The notes under the pieces are model-generated. The model saw only the letters and a program-made list of their open reading frames with translations, did no database searches and was not told where the DNA came from. A stretch of 5,550 nucleotides of DNA from Deltaproteobacteria bacterium. GTDB taxonomy: Bacteria; Desulfobacterota; GWC2-55-46. This document shows, piece after piece, positions 1 to 5,550 of this stretch. The position numbers were made by a program, and so were the translations under genes. Positions within the stretch are counted from its first letter, which is position 1. Each line of letters begins with the position of its first letter. The DNA is taken from NCBI GenBank assembly GCA_021825035.1, contig JAKAIQ010000150.1, positions 1 through 5,550 on the forward strand. The letters are read 5' to 3'.

Positions 1-184
1 ACAGAGCCCCGAGTTGAAATCCACGCCGGTGCTGATGGTTACCGCAGAGGCCGCCAAGGAAAACGTGATTACGGCGGTTCAGGCCGGCGTGAATAATTAC
101 ATTGTAAAGCCCTTTACCGCCGCGGCTCTCAAGGAAAGGATCGACCTAATAATCGAGAAGGCGAAAACCCAACAGGGTCTTTGA
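1..184 (+). CDS. cheY: Chemotaxis response regulator CheY, C-terminal part (5' end outside window)
   Basis: Reading from base 2 gives 60 residues and a TGA at 182-184. They cover the last half of a single receiver domain: beta-4 with PVLMVTAEA, then NNYIVKPF and a final helix. Visible residue T14 corresponds to E. coli CheY T87, Y33 to Y106 and K36 to K109; the 22-residue T-to-K spacing is identical. The phospho-accepting aspartate lies upstream of the window. CheY-P made by CheA diffuses to the FliM/FliN switch and changes flagellar rotation. The protein ends soon after the receiver fold with no output domain, which fits CheY and not a larger regulator. cheZ follows after 31 nt, so kinase target and phosphatase are co-transcribed. 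The VTAEA and KPFT motifs make CheY itself much more likely than a generic receiver protein. Confidence 0.95.
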   Translation, partial: QSPELKSTPVLMVTAEAAKENVITAVQAGVNNYIVKPFTAAALKERIDLIIEKAKTQQGL

Positions 185-215
185 GCGAAAATACGGATCG
201 AAAGGAGATATCAGG

Positions 216-806
216 ATGGGCGATAATCAAGGTTTTACGCTCGACAGGATCAAGGCCGAATTGACAAGCCTTGCCAGATACGTGGATCAGAGCCGACAGG
301 GGGTTGACAGCCTCGAATCGGCGGTAAAAATCGGCAGCGAGAAATTCCCGGAGGCTTCCAACCAACTCTCATCCGTCACCGGTGATCTCGAAAACGCCGC
401 CAATAACATCATGTCGATCGTCGAGGGACTGCTTGTGGAACATGACAGGATGAGCGCTCTTCTTGAATCGTTTTCGAAGTGGGTAGGCAGCGTTAGGAAT
501 GAAGACGCTAACCGGGGCACTATCATGCTAAAGGAACTCACCGATGTAAACGTCGGAATGAAAAGCAACATAATGGAAATATTCTCCAATCTTTCTTTCC
601 ATGATCTTTCCGGACAGAAATTGAAAAAGGTCATAGGGACGCTGGCCGCCGTAGAAGCCAAGATCCTGGAGATGGCTATAAACTTCGGCTTTATGGGGGA
701 AAGGGAAAATGGCGATAAGCTGCTGAACAAACTAAGGGAAACTTCCGAGAGTCAACCGATTAATCAAGCCGTAGTCGACAGGATATTGAACGAACTTGGC
801 GCATGA
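216..806 (+). CDS. cheZ: CheY-P phosphatase CheZ
   Basis: This 196-residue protein dephosphorylates CheY-P and so ends the motor signal; the E. coli protein is 214 residues. It is almost wholly helical, with a long hairpin region at about residues 45-155. The catalytic signature is HDLSGQ, with D130 and Q134 corresponding to E. coli D143 and Q147 (QDLTGQ); the Gln is the residue that positions water for attack on the aspartyl phosphate. The last 14 residues (NQAVVDRILNELGA) resemble the C-terminal CheY-binding peptide of E. coli CheZ, joined by a variable linker at about 161-182. The start at 216 is supported by a strong ribosome site, AAAGGAGAT at 201-209. It follows cheY by 31 nt and precedes cheA by 29 nt. 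Low overall similarity is normal in this family; the motif plus context make the call firm. Confidence 0.95.
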   Translation: MGDNQGFTLDRIKAELTSLARYVDQSRQGVDSLESAVKIGSEKFPEASNQLSSVTGDLENAANNIMSIVEGLLVEHDRMSALLESFSKWVGSVRNEDANRGTIMLKELTDVNVGMKSNIMEIFSNLSFHDLSGQKLKKVIGTLAAVEAKILEMAINFGFMGERENGDKLLNKLRETSESQPINQAVVDRILNELGA

Positions 807-835
807 GAGCCGCGAGTTCCATCGAGTGAGGGTTC

Positions 836-2551
836 ATGTCTTTTTCGCCGAATGAAATGGATGAAATAATTAACGACTTCATCACGGAGTCGAATGAGGG
901 ACTGGAGTCTTTAAATCAGAAATTCGTGGAGCTTGAAAAAAAACCAGGCGACACGACCCTCTTAAACGATATCTTCCGTTCCATTCATACGATTAAGGGC
1001 GCGGCCGGTTTTCTCGGCTTTCAGCAGACGGTCGACGTCACGCATGTCGCCGAGGACGTGCTTAACAAGCTGCGCAAGGGCGAGATGGCGCTGACGCCGC
1101 TTATCATGGATTCACTGCTTCAGTCCGTGGACCTCATAAAGATCCTGCTTCACAATATCAAGGAAAGAAACAATAAAGAAGAGAATTGCGTCCCGGTGAT
1201 AAATGCCTTAAATGGCATTTTAAGCGGGAACGTCAAGAGCCAGGACGCGTCTGGCGGACCCCCCGCAACGCCTAGCGCTCAATCTGTCAATGAGCCGCCC
1301 GAGACCGGAGCGCCCGCCGCAAAACCGGATGAGGCGGCACATTCAAAGGAAAAGGAACACAGCATAAGGGTGGATATCGACAGGCTCGACAGCGTCATGA
1401 ATCTCGCAGGCGAACTCGTTCTTTCCAGGAACCGGCTTATGAGGCTGGGATCAAAGATCGGTGAGCCTGGATCCGAAAGCGATCTTGCATCGCAAATTGA
1501 CGAGGCTATAGCGCAGCTCGACCTTGTGACAACCGATCTTCAGCTGGCGGTCATGAAGATAAGAATGCAGCCGATAGCCAAGGTATTCAATAAATTCCCG
1601 AGGATGGTGCGCGACCTTGCCAGGCAGAATAACAAGGAAATAGAGCTCGTAATAAGCGGCGAGGAGACGGAAGTAGACAAGACCGTCATCGAGGAGATAG
1701 GCGATCCGCTGGTTCACGTCATGAGAAATTCATCCGACCATGGCATAGAGACTCCCGAGGAAAGGGCTGCGCTTGGGAAGGCGAGACACGGCACGATAAA
1801 GTTGTCGGCATATCAGGAAGGCAGGAACATAATCGTTTCCGTGGAAGATGACGGAAGGGGTATGGACCCCAAGGCGATAAAAAGGTCCGCCGTTGAAAAG
1901 GGTCTGATTTCGAACGACGACGCCGCTAAAATGAGCGACAGCGAGGCCTTGAACCTTATATTCATCCCGGGTTTTTCCACAGCAAAGAAGATCAGCAACA
2001 TATCCGGCAGGGGCGTGGGCATGGATGTGGTCAAGACCAATATAACCCGAATTAACGGCACCATTTCCATCGATTCGGAGGTCGGCAGGGGAACCAGGAT
2101 GGTTTTCAGCCTTCCGCTTACGCTCGCCATAATACAGGTCTTGACCGTCGAGGCCGGCAGAGAGGTTTATGGCATACCGCTCTCTACGGTTATCGAAAAC
2201 ATACGTGTGGATGAATCCGAGATAAGGACTGTTGATGGACAGGAAGTCATAAAAATACGGGATAAAGTGTACCCGGTTGTAAGGCTCGAATCGCTTATTT
2301 CCGCGAATTCATCGAATGTACGGAAAGATTGGGGATATATCGTAATAATAGGATTGGGTGAGCAACGGTTCGGACTTCATGTTGAAGCCCTTCACGGCCA
2401 GGAGGAGATCGTTATGAAGTCCATGGGCGAATATCTTAAGGGCACGGAGGGGATAGCCGGTGCGTGCATAACGGGCGACGGCAATGTCATCCTGGTGCTC
2501 GACATAGCGGGGCTTGTGGAAGCCTATAAAAAATCATTCGCAAGAAGTTGA
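836..2551 (+). CDS. cheA: Chemotaxis histidine kinase CheA, lacking a P2 domain
   Basis: This cytoplasmic kinase autophosphorylates under receptor and CheW control and passes phosphate to CheY and CheB. Domains in its 571 residues: P1 phosphotransfer, about 5-130, with phospho-accepting H51 in SIHTIKGAAGFLGF; a Pro/Ala/Glu-rich linker, about 131-175; P3 dimerisation, about 176-245; P4 kinase, about 246-428; and P5 CheW-like, about 430-571. P4 shows the N box (HVMRNSSDHGIE, N298), G1 (EDDGRGMD, 337-344), F box (FIPGFST, 376-382) and G2 (GRGVGMD, 391-397), so it should be active. E. coli CheA is 654 residues; the shortfall is the missing P2 docking domain, for which the short linker has no room. 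A GAGG at 828-831 lies 4 nt before the ATG. The stop is 8 nt before the preferred cheB start. All key residues are present and there is no sign of disruption. Confidence 0.98.
   Translation: MSFSPNEMDEIINDFITESNEGLESLNQKFVELEKKPGDTTLLNDIFRSIHTIKGAAGFLGFQQTVDVTHVAEDVLNKLRKGEMALTPLIMDSLLQSVDLIKILLHNIKERNNKEENCVPVINALNGILSGNVKSQDASGGPPATPSAQSVNEPPETGAPAAKPDEAAHSKEKEHSIRVDIDRLDSVMNLAGELVLSRNRLMRLGSKIGEPGSESDLASQIDEAIAQLDLVTTDLQLAVMKIRMQPIAKVFNKFPRMVRDLARQNNKEIELVISGEETEVDKTVIEEIGDPLVHVMRNSSDHGIETPEERAALGKARHGTIKLSAYQEGRNIIVSVEDDGRGMDPKAIKRSAVEKGLISNDDAAKMSDSEALNLIFIPGFSTAKKISNISGRGVGMDVVKTNITRINGTISIDSEVGRGTRMVFSLPLTLAIIQVLTVEAGREVYGIPLSTVIENIRVDESEIRTVDGQEVIKIRDKVYPVVRLESLISANSSNVRKDWGYIVIIGLGEQRFGLHVEALHGQEEIVMKSMGEYLKGTEGIAGACITGDGNVILVLDIAGLVEAYKKSFARS
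1201..1220. repeat. 7-bp inverted repeat inside cheA linker
   Basis: The arms AAATGCC (1201-1207) and GGCATTT (1214-1220) are perfect complements separated by the 6-nt loop TTAAAT. The repeat lies in frame within cheA at the end of the P1 region, just before the Pro/Ala-rich linker. There is no T-tract straight after it, so it does not look like a terminator. It may be only a by-product of the codons used for NALNGIL. Confidence 0.5.
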
Positions 2552-2553
2552 GG
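2550..2553 (+). promoter_or_regulatory. Ribosome binding site that decides the cheB start
   Basis: GAGG lies 6 nt before the GTG at 2560 and overlaps the cheA stop codon (TGA 2549-2551). This spacing favours GTG 2560 over the in-frame TTG at 2548, whose upstream sequence (CGCAAGAAG) is a weaker ribosome site. The arrangement suggests translational coupling of cheB to cheA. Confidence 0.55.
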
Positions 2554-2559
2554 GAGACA

Positions 2560-3606
2560 GTGCCAAAGATAAAAGTGCTTATAGTCGACGATTCCGCCTT
2601 CATGAGGCGCATAATTAAACAGATGTTGGAATACGACCCCGAGGTAGAAGTGATAGGAACTGCACGGGACGGCATGGAGGGCGCGGAGATGGCGCTGTCT
2701 CTGAGTCCGGACGTGATTACTATGGACCTTGAGATGCCAAGGATGGACGGACTTGAGGCGACGGATATTATAATGGAGAAAAATCCTACTCCTATAATCG
2801 TCGTAAGTTCACTCACTCATGAGGGGGCAAAGGCGACGTTCAACGCTCTTGACAGAGGAGCCGCTGATTATATCTCCAAGAATTTGACCACTTCCGCTTT
2901 CGACATGATGAAGATTCAGGGCGAGCTTGTCTCGAAGATCAAGGCGATAGCGCACAAAAAAAAAAGGCTCTTCGGCATTGGCAATATTAAAAAATCCGAA
3001 CCTGTGGTTGTGCCAAGAAAAGGTTTTGTCACACAGAATATAACCTTTGTCGCCGTAGGCGCATCCACAGGCGGCCCCAGGGCCATTCAGGAAGTGCTGT
3101 CCCATCTGCCTGGAAATCTAACAACCCCTATTTTAGTCGCGATTCATATGCCGAAGGCTTTTACCGGAGCTTTTGCTCAAAGGCTTAACGAGTTGTCTGA
3201 ATTATCGGTCAAAGAGGCTGAAGAAGGCGAACGGATCAGGCCAGGCAATGTTTTTCTCGCCCCCGGAGGCGCTCAGACACGGATTAGAAGGAGGGGCCTT
3301 ACTGATTGTTACATAGAGATATCCGATGTTCCGGGCGATTCCATTTATAAGCCCTCCGTCGATATTTCACTGGAATCGGTTGCCAACTGTTATCCCGGGA
3401 GATCCATGGGCGTAATACTCACTGGAATGGGGCATGACGGCAGGGAGGGGATGAGGGTCATAAAGGAAAAAGGCGGAAAGACCATTGCTCAGAATGAAGA
3501 GACATGCACAGTTTATGGAATGCCGCGGGCTGTAGCGGAAGCCGGTCTTGCGGACAAAGTGGTGCCCCTCGACAGGATAGCGAGCGAAATAATCAACATG
3601 ATATGA
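2560..3606 (+). CDS. cheB: Chemotaxis response regulator and receptor glutamate methylesterase CheB
   Basis: CheB removes methyl groups from, and deamidates, receptor glutamates, which resets the array during adaptation; CheA activates it by phosphorylation. From GTG 2560 the protein has 348 residues, near the E. coli length of 349. The N-terminal receiver (about 1-120) has acidic pair D10/D11, phospho-acceptor D56 in TMDLEMPRMDG, S84 and K107. A linker at about 121-160 contains KKKR. The C-terminal esterase (about 162-348) has the catalytic triad S169 (GASTGGP), H196 (AIHMPKAFT) and D293 (GMGHDG), matching E. coli S164, H190 and D286. GTG is chosen because MPKIKVLIVDDSAFMRR is a typical CheB start and GAGG lies 6 nt upstream; a TTG at 2548 would add four residues and overlap the cheA stop. 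Oddities: the conserved Lys is followed by Asn, not the usual Pro, and an A10 run lies in the linker. Confidence 0.97.
   Translation: MPKIKVLIVDDSAFMRRIIKQMLEYDPEVEVIGTARDGMEGAEMALSLSPDVITMDLEMPRMDGLEATDIIMEKNPTPIIVVSSLTHEGAKATFNALDRGAADYISKNLTTSAFDMMKIQGELVSKIKAIAHKKKRLFGIGNIKKSEPVVVPRKGFVTQNITFVAVGASTGGPRAIQEVLSHLPGNLTTPILVAIHMPKAFTGAFAQRLNELSELSVKEAEEGERIRPGNVFLAPGGAQTRIRRRGLTDCYIEISDVPGDSIYKPSVDISLESVANCYPGRSMGVILTGMGHDGREGMRVIKEKGGKTIAQNEETCTVYGMPRAVAEAGLADKVVPLDRIASEIINMI
2956..2965 (+). other. A10 homopolymer in the cheB interdomain linker
   Basis: Ten consecutive A residues encode the KKK-R of the linker between the receiver and esterase domains. It is the longest A run I noticed in the window. 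Gain of one base or a -1 shift would lead to TAA at 2988-2990, giving a receiver-only product of about 143 residues. Whether slippage occurs cannot be told from sequence alone. Confidence 0.85.
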
Positions 3607-3649
3607 GTTGTTTCAATCGACGTGCCGAAATCCGGAGACTTTCGAGAAA

Positions 3650-4411
3650 ATGGATCTTTTGACGATAGTTGGAATAACGTTGGGATTGGGCGCCGTCATC
3701 GGGGGACAGCTACTGGAAGGCGGGTCCATCCATGCCATAATGCAATTCACCGCCGCTATCATCGTTATTGGCGGAACCGTGGGCGCCGTTATGGTGAACT
3801 ACTCGCTTCCGACGTTCATTCTTGCCATCAAAAACGCGAGGAAGGCGGTAGTAAGCTCAAGGGATGATCCGAAAAGGATAATAAAGGAGATATCCGAGAT
3901 AGCTATCACTGCGCGAAAAGACGGGCTTCTTGCGCTTGAGAGCATGGTGAAAAAGATTGAAAACCCTTTTCTAAGGAAAGGCCTGCAACTCGTTGTCGAC
4001 GGCACGGAGCCAAGGCTTATAAGAGAGATCCTCGAAATTGACATAGCTTACAGTGAGGAGTACGAGAACACATCGGCCAAGATTTTCGAATCGGCCGGCG
4101 GATACGCCCCGACCATAGGCATACTCGGAGCGGTCCTTGGATTGATACATGTGATGGAGAGCCTTTCGGACCCTAACAAGCTCGGAGCTGGCATAGCCGT
4201 AGCGTTCGTGGCCACGGTCTACGGAGTAGCATCGGCCAACCTGCTATGGCTGCCGCTGGCCGGGAAGCTCAAACTCAGGATACGAGAGGAAACGATTCTT
4301 AAGGAGATGATGATAGAAGGGCTTATTTCTCTTTCAGAGGGGGAAAACCCGAGGCGGCTTGAAGAAAAACTTGCCGGGTTTCTGATGGCTTCGCAGAAGA
4401 ACGGACAGTAG
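3650..4411 (+). CDS. motA: Flagellar stator protein MotA (MotC-like, probably proton-driven)
   Basis: This inner-membrane stator subunit forms the ion channel with MotB and drives the rotor. From ATG 3650 it has 253 residues, usual for the family. Membrane segments lie at about 3-21, 33-52, 149-171 and 180-203, with a large cytoplasmic loop between the second and third. R89 and E97 match E. coli R90 and E98, which contact FliG; P154 and P202 match E. coli P173 and P222. A161 in GAVLGL replaces the Thr (T158) of sodium-type PomA, which points to protons, although T189 is kept. The phrase GLIHVMESLSDPNKLGAGIA resembles Pseudomonas MotC. An in-frame TTG at 3608 would add 14 residues, but MDLLTIVGITLGLG is the typical start, so 3650 is preferred; its ribosome site is weak (GGAG at 3634-3637, 12 nt away, or GAG at 3644). 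It lies 43 nt after cheB and 23 nt before motB. Confidence 0.95.
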   Translation: MDLLTIVGITLGLGAVIGGQLLEGGSIHAIMQFTAAIIVIGGTVGAVMVNYSLPTFILAIKNARKAVVSSRDDPKRIIKEISEIAITARKDGLLALESMVKKIENPFLRKGLQLVVDGTEPRLIREILEIDIAYSEEYENTSAKIFESAGGYAPTIGILGAVLGLIHVMESLSDPNKLGAGIAVAFVATVYGVASANLLWLPLAGKLKLRIREETILKEMMIEGLISLSEGENPRRLEEKLAGFLMASQKNGQ

Positions 4412-4434
4412 ACGCTTTTTCAATAGGGATAAAA

Positions 4435-5148
4435 ATGGCGCGGAAGAAAAAACACGCAGAACATGAGAACCACGAGAGGTGGCTGGTTTCTTACGCGGAC
4501 TTCATAACGCTTCTTTTCGCCTTTTTTACCAGCATGTATGCGATATCATCCGTAAACGCAGGCAAGTTCAGAGTGCTTAGCGAATCCCTGGCCATAGCTT
4601 TCAACCCTTCCGCCGGCTCGTCGAGCAAGTTTAATGTAGGGCCTGAATTGGTAAAGGAGGCCAGATCCCACGCGGCAGGTCAGGCCAAGGAGGATATTTT
4701 CGCAAACTCTTATAAGCGGATTGACGATTCTTTAAAAACCCTTGAAAAGAACCAGAAGCTATCATTATTTTATGACGAGAAGAAGATAATCATACGGGTC
4801 TCGGATGGGGTGCTTTTCGATCCTGGAAGCGATGAAATCACAAAGGACGGGCAACAGGTTCTTGATGAAATAGCGTCCGTGCTCAAGGATATACCCAACT
4901 ACATCAGTATCGAGGGGAACACGGACAATATTCCGATAAACACTTTAAGATTTCCTTCAAATTGGGACCTCTCCAACGCAAGAGCATTGCAGATACTGAA
5001 ATATTTTATCAAGGAGCACAAATTCGATCCGCGGAAAATTTCAGCGACCGGCTACGGCGAGTACAGGCCGATCGATTCTAACGATACGCCATCCGGGAGG
5101 AAGAAGAACAGGCGGGTCGATATATCGATCCTGCGAAATGCCGAGTGA
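4435..5148 (+). CDS. motB: Flagellar stator protein MotB (MotD-like)
   Basis: MotB pairs with MotA and anchors the stator to peptidoglycan. The 237 residues comprise a basic cytoplasmic tail (1-17), one membrane helix (about 19-40) with the essential ion-binding aspartate D22 in SYADFITLLFAFF, a plug/linker region (about 41-110), and an OmpA-like peptidoglycan-binding domain (about 112-233). The latter shows NWDLSNARA (177-185), GYGEYRP (206-212) and NRRVDI (225-230). The start HENHERWLVSYADF and the phrase MYAISSVNAGKFRV closely resemble Pseudomonas MotD. The common GHTD of the OmpA-like domain reads GNTD here (161-164), a substitution of unknown effect. AGGGA at 4425-4429 lies 5 nt before the ATG. 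It is 23 nt downstream of motA, the usual pairing. Coding of both stator genes inside a che operon links motor supply with signalling. Confidence 0.96.
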   Translation: MARKKKHAEHENHERWLVSYADFITLLFAFFTSMYAISSVNAGKFRVLSESLAIAFNPSAGSSSKFNVGPELVKEARSHAAGQAKEDIFANSYKRIDDSLKTLEKNQKLSLFYDEKKIIIRVSDGVLFDPGSDEITKDGQQVLDEIASVLKDIPNYISIEGNTDNIPINTLRFPSNWDLSNARALQILKYFIKEHKFDPRKISATGYGEYRPIDSNDTPSGRKKNRRVDISILRNAE

Positions 5149-5160
5149 CCGGACGTCGCT

Positions 5161-5177
5161 AATTTAAAAAATTTAAA
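5161..5177 (+). repeat. Tandem AATTTAAA repeat, possible UP-like element
   Basis: AATTTAAA occurs at 5161-5168 and again at 5170-5177, one base apart. The pair is AT-only and sits directly upstream of, and overlapping, the proposed -35 of the FliA-like promoter. Such AT-rich DNA could bind the alpha subunits of RNA polymerase; that role is inferred. Confidence 0.5.
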
Positions 5178-5201
5178 GTTTTTCATGCATCCTGCCGAAA
5201 T
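5174..5201 (+). promoter_or_regulatory. Putative sigma-28 (FliA) flagellar promoter upstream of cheW
   Basis: TAAAGTTT at 5174-5181 is a perfect copy of the E. coli FliA -35 consensus, and GCCGAAAT at 5194-5201 matches 6 of 8 bases of its -10 (GCCGATAA). The spacer is 12 nt against the consensus 11. It lies in the 97-nt motB-cheW gap, the only roomy gap in the window. Transcription would begin near 5208, leaving about 38 nt of leader with the cheW ribosome site. FliA controls late flagellar and che genes in many bacteria, so the target fits. The longer spacer and two -10 mismatches leave some doubt. Confidence 0.6.
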
Positions 5202-5233
5202 TATTAGAAGAGATGGTTGTTAATTTCCGTGAC

Positions 5234-5238
5234 GGAGG
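5234..5238 (+). promoter_or_regulatory. Ribosome binding site that decides the cheW start
   Basis: GGAGG lies 7 nt before ATG 5246, an ideal spacing. It selects 5246 over the in-frame ATG at 5213, which would put this sequence inside the coding region and add 11 residues (MVVNFRDGGSQ) that do not resemble a CheW start. Confidence 0.8.
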
Positions 5239-5245
5239 CTCTCAG

Positions 5246-5550
5246 ATGGACGACAAAAAAGAAATCGATTCGAAGGAGATTCTTCAGCTTGTCACTTTCA
5301 GGCTTGGCAAGGAAGAATATTCGCTCGATATTTTGAAAGTGCAGGAGATCATCAGGCATATGGAGTTAACGAGGGTGCCCAAGGCGCCGGATTTCGTTGA
5401 CGGGGTTATAAATTTAAGGGGCAAGGTTATCCCGGTCATTGATTTGAGAAAAAGGTTCGGCCTGCCGGTAGACGAAAAGACAAATGAGACGAGGATAATA
5501 GTAGTGGATGTCGCAACAAGGACGGTGGGTCTTAAGGTTGACGCGGAGAT
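5246..5550 (+). CDS. cheW: Chemotaxis coupling protein CheW, N-terminal part (3' end outside window)
   Basis: CheW links receptors to the P5 domain of CheA in the sensory array. The window holds 101 complete codons plus two bases; CheW proteins are usually about 150-170 residues, so perhaps two thirds is visible. A short acidic/basic tail (1-12) leads into the CheW fold: LQLVTFRLGKEEYSLDI (13-29), VQEIIRHMELTRVPKAPDFV (32-51) and the hallmark NLRGKVIPVIDLRKRFG (56-72). R58 is the conserved NLRG arginine (R62 in E. coli). A lone CheW domain starting this soon after the ATG argues for CheW, although CheV (CheW plus receiver) is not excluded because the end is missing. The start at 5246 has GGAGG 7 nt upstream; an in-frame ATG at 5213 is less likely. 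Unlike its neighbours it is 97 nt from the gene before it, behind a FliA-like promoter. Confidence 0.93.
   Translation, partial: MDDKKEIDSKEILQLVTFRLGKEEYSLDILKVQEIIRHMELTRVPKAPDFVDGVINLRGKVIPVIDLRKRFGLPVDEKTNETRIIVVDVATRTVGLKVDAE

Noticed and set aside
129..730. Reverse-strand open frames opposite cheY/cheZ (129-365 and 287-730)
   Set aside because: They lie opposite well-supported cheY and cheZ coding sequence, show no recognisable motif, and look like shadow frames.
936..943. A8 run near the start of cheA as a frameshift site
   Set aside because: It encodes Glu-Lys-Lys in the middle of the P1 domain, not at a domain boundary, so truncated products would have no clear function.
1201..1220. 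Inverted repeat in cheA as a terminator or attenuator
   Set aside because: Short 7-bp stem with no T-tract, inside an intact reading frame; more likely due to codon choice.
240..3580. Recurring CTCGACAGGAT (for example near 240 and 3569) as a dispersed DNA repeat
   Set aside because: Both copies encode Leu-Asp-Arg-Ile in frame with the same codon preference; explained by codon use.
3608..3649. Upstream TTG start for motA adding 14 residues
   Set aside because: The added segment MFQSTCRNPETFEK is unlike MotA N-termini, and MDLLTIVGITLGLG at 3650 is the usual family start.
1451..4044. Reverse-strand open frames opposite cheA, cheB and motA, and the + frame at 3622-3867
   Set aside because: All overlap genes with intact catalytic or membrane motifs; their products are low-complexity shadow translations without family features.
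4412..4434. T-rich stretch between motA and motB as a terminator
   Set aside because: GACGCTTTTTC has no preceding stem, and the two stator genes need joint expression.

Overview
The window is a flagellar chemotaxis and motor operon from a Gram-negative bacterium, read entirely on the + strand. Seven genes are visible: cheY (3' end only), cheZ, cheA, cheB, a motA-type stator gene, a motB-type stator gene, and cheW (5' part only). I see no mobile element, tRNA or rRNA gene, CRISPR array or convincing reverse-strand gene.

Layout: cheY ends at 184; cheZ is 216-806; cheA 836-2551; cheB about 2560-3606; motA (motC-like) 3650-4411; motB (motD-like) 4435-5148; cheW starts at 5246 and runs off the right edge. 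Gaps are 8-43 nt up to motB, as expected of one transcript. The only longer gap (97 nt, before cheW) is AT-rich and holds a good match to a flagellar sigma-28 (FliA) promoter, so cheW probably also has its own transcript.

How the genes work together: receptors, CheW and the kinase CheA form the sensory array. CheA passes phosphate to CheY, which acts on the flagellar switch, and to CheB, the receptor demethylase. CheZ removes phosphate from CheY. MotA and MotB form the ion-driven stator that turns the rotor. CheR, the methyltransferase that opposes CheB, is not in this window.

Organism: the order cheY-cheZ-cheA-cheB-motC-motD-cheW matches the main chemotaxis cluster of Pseudomonas and related gammaproteobacteria, and MotA/MotB resemble MotC/MotD more than enteric MotA/MotB. 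Heavy use of AGG (Arg) and ATA (Ile), G+C near one half by eye, and a CheA lacking the P2 domain argue against Pseudomonas itself. They would fit a deltaproteobacterial, Nitrospirota-like or similar lineage. This placement is inference only.

The gene content is conventional; I found no undescribed system. The points most worth checking are the FliA-like promoter before cheW, the P2-less CheA, the Pseudomonas-like order without parC/parP, and an A10 tract exactly at the domain linker of CheB.
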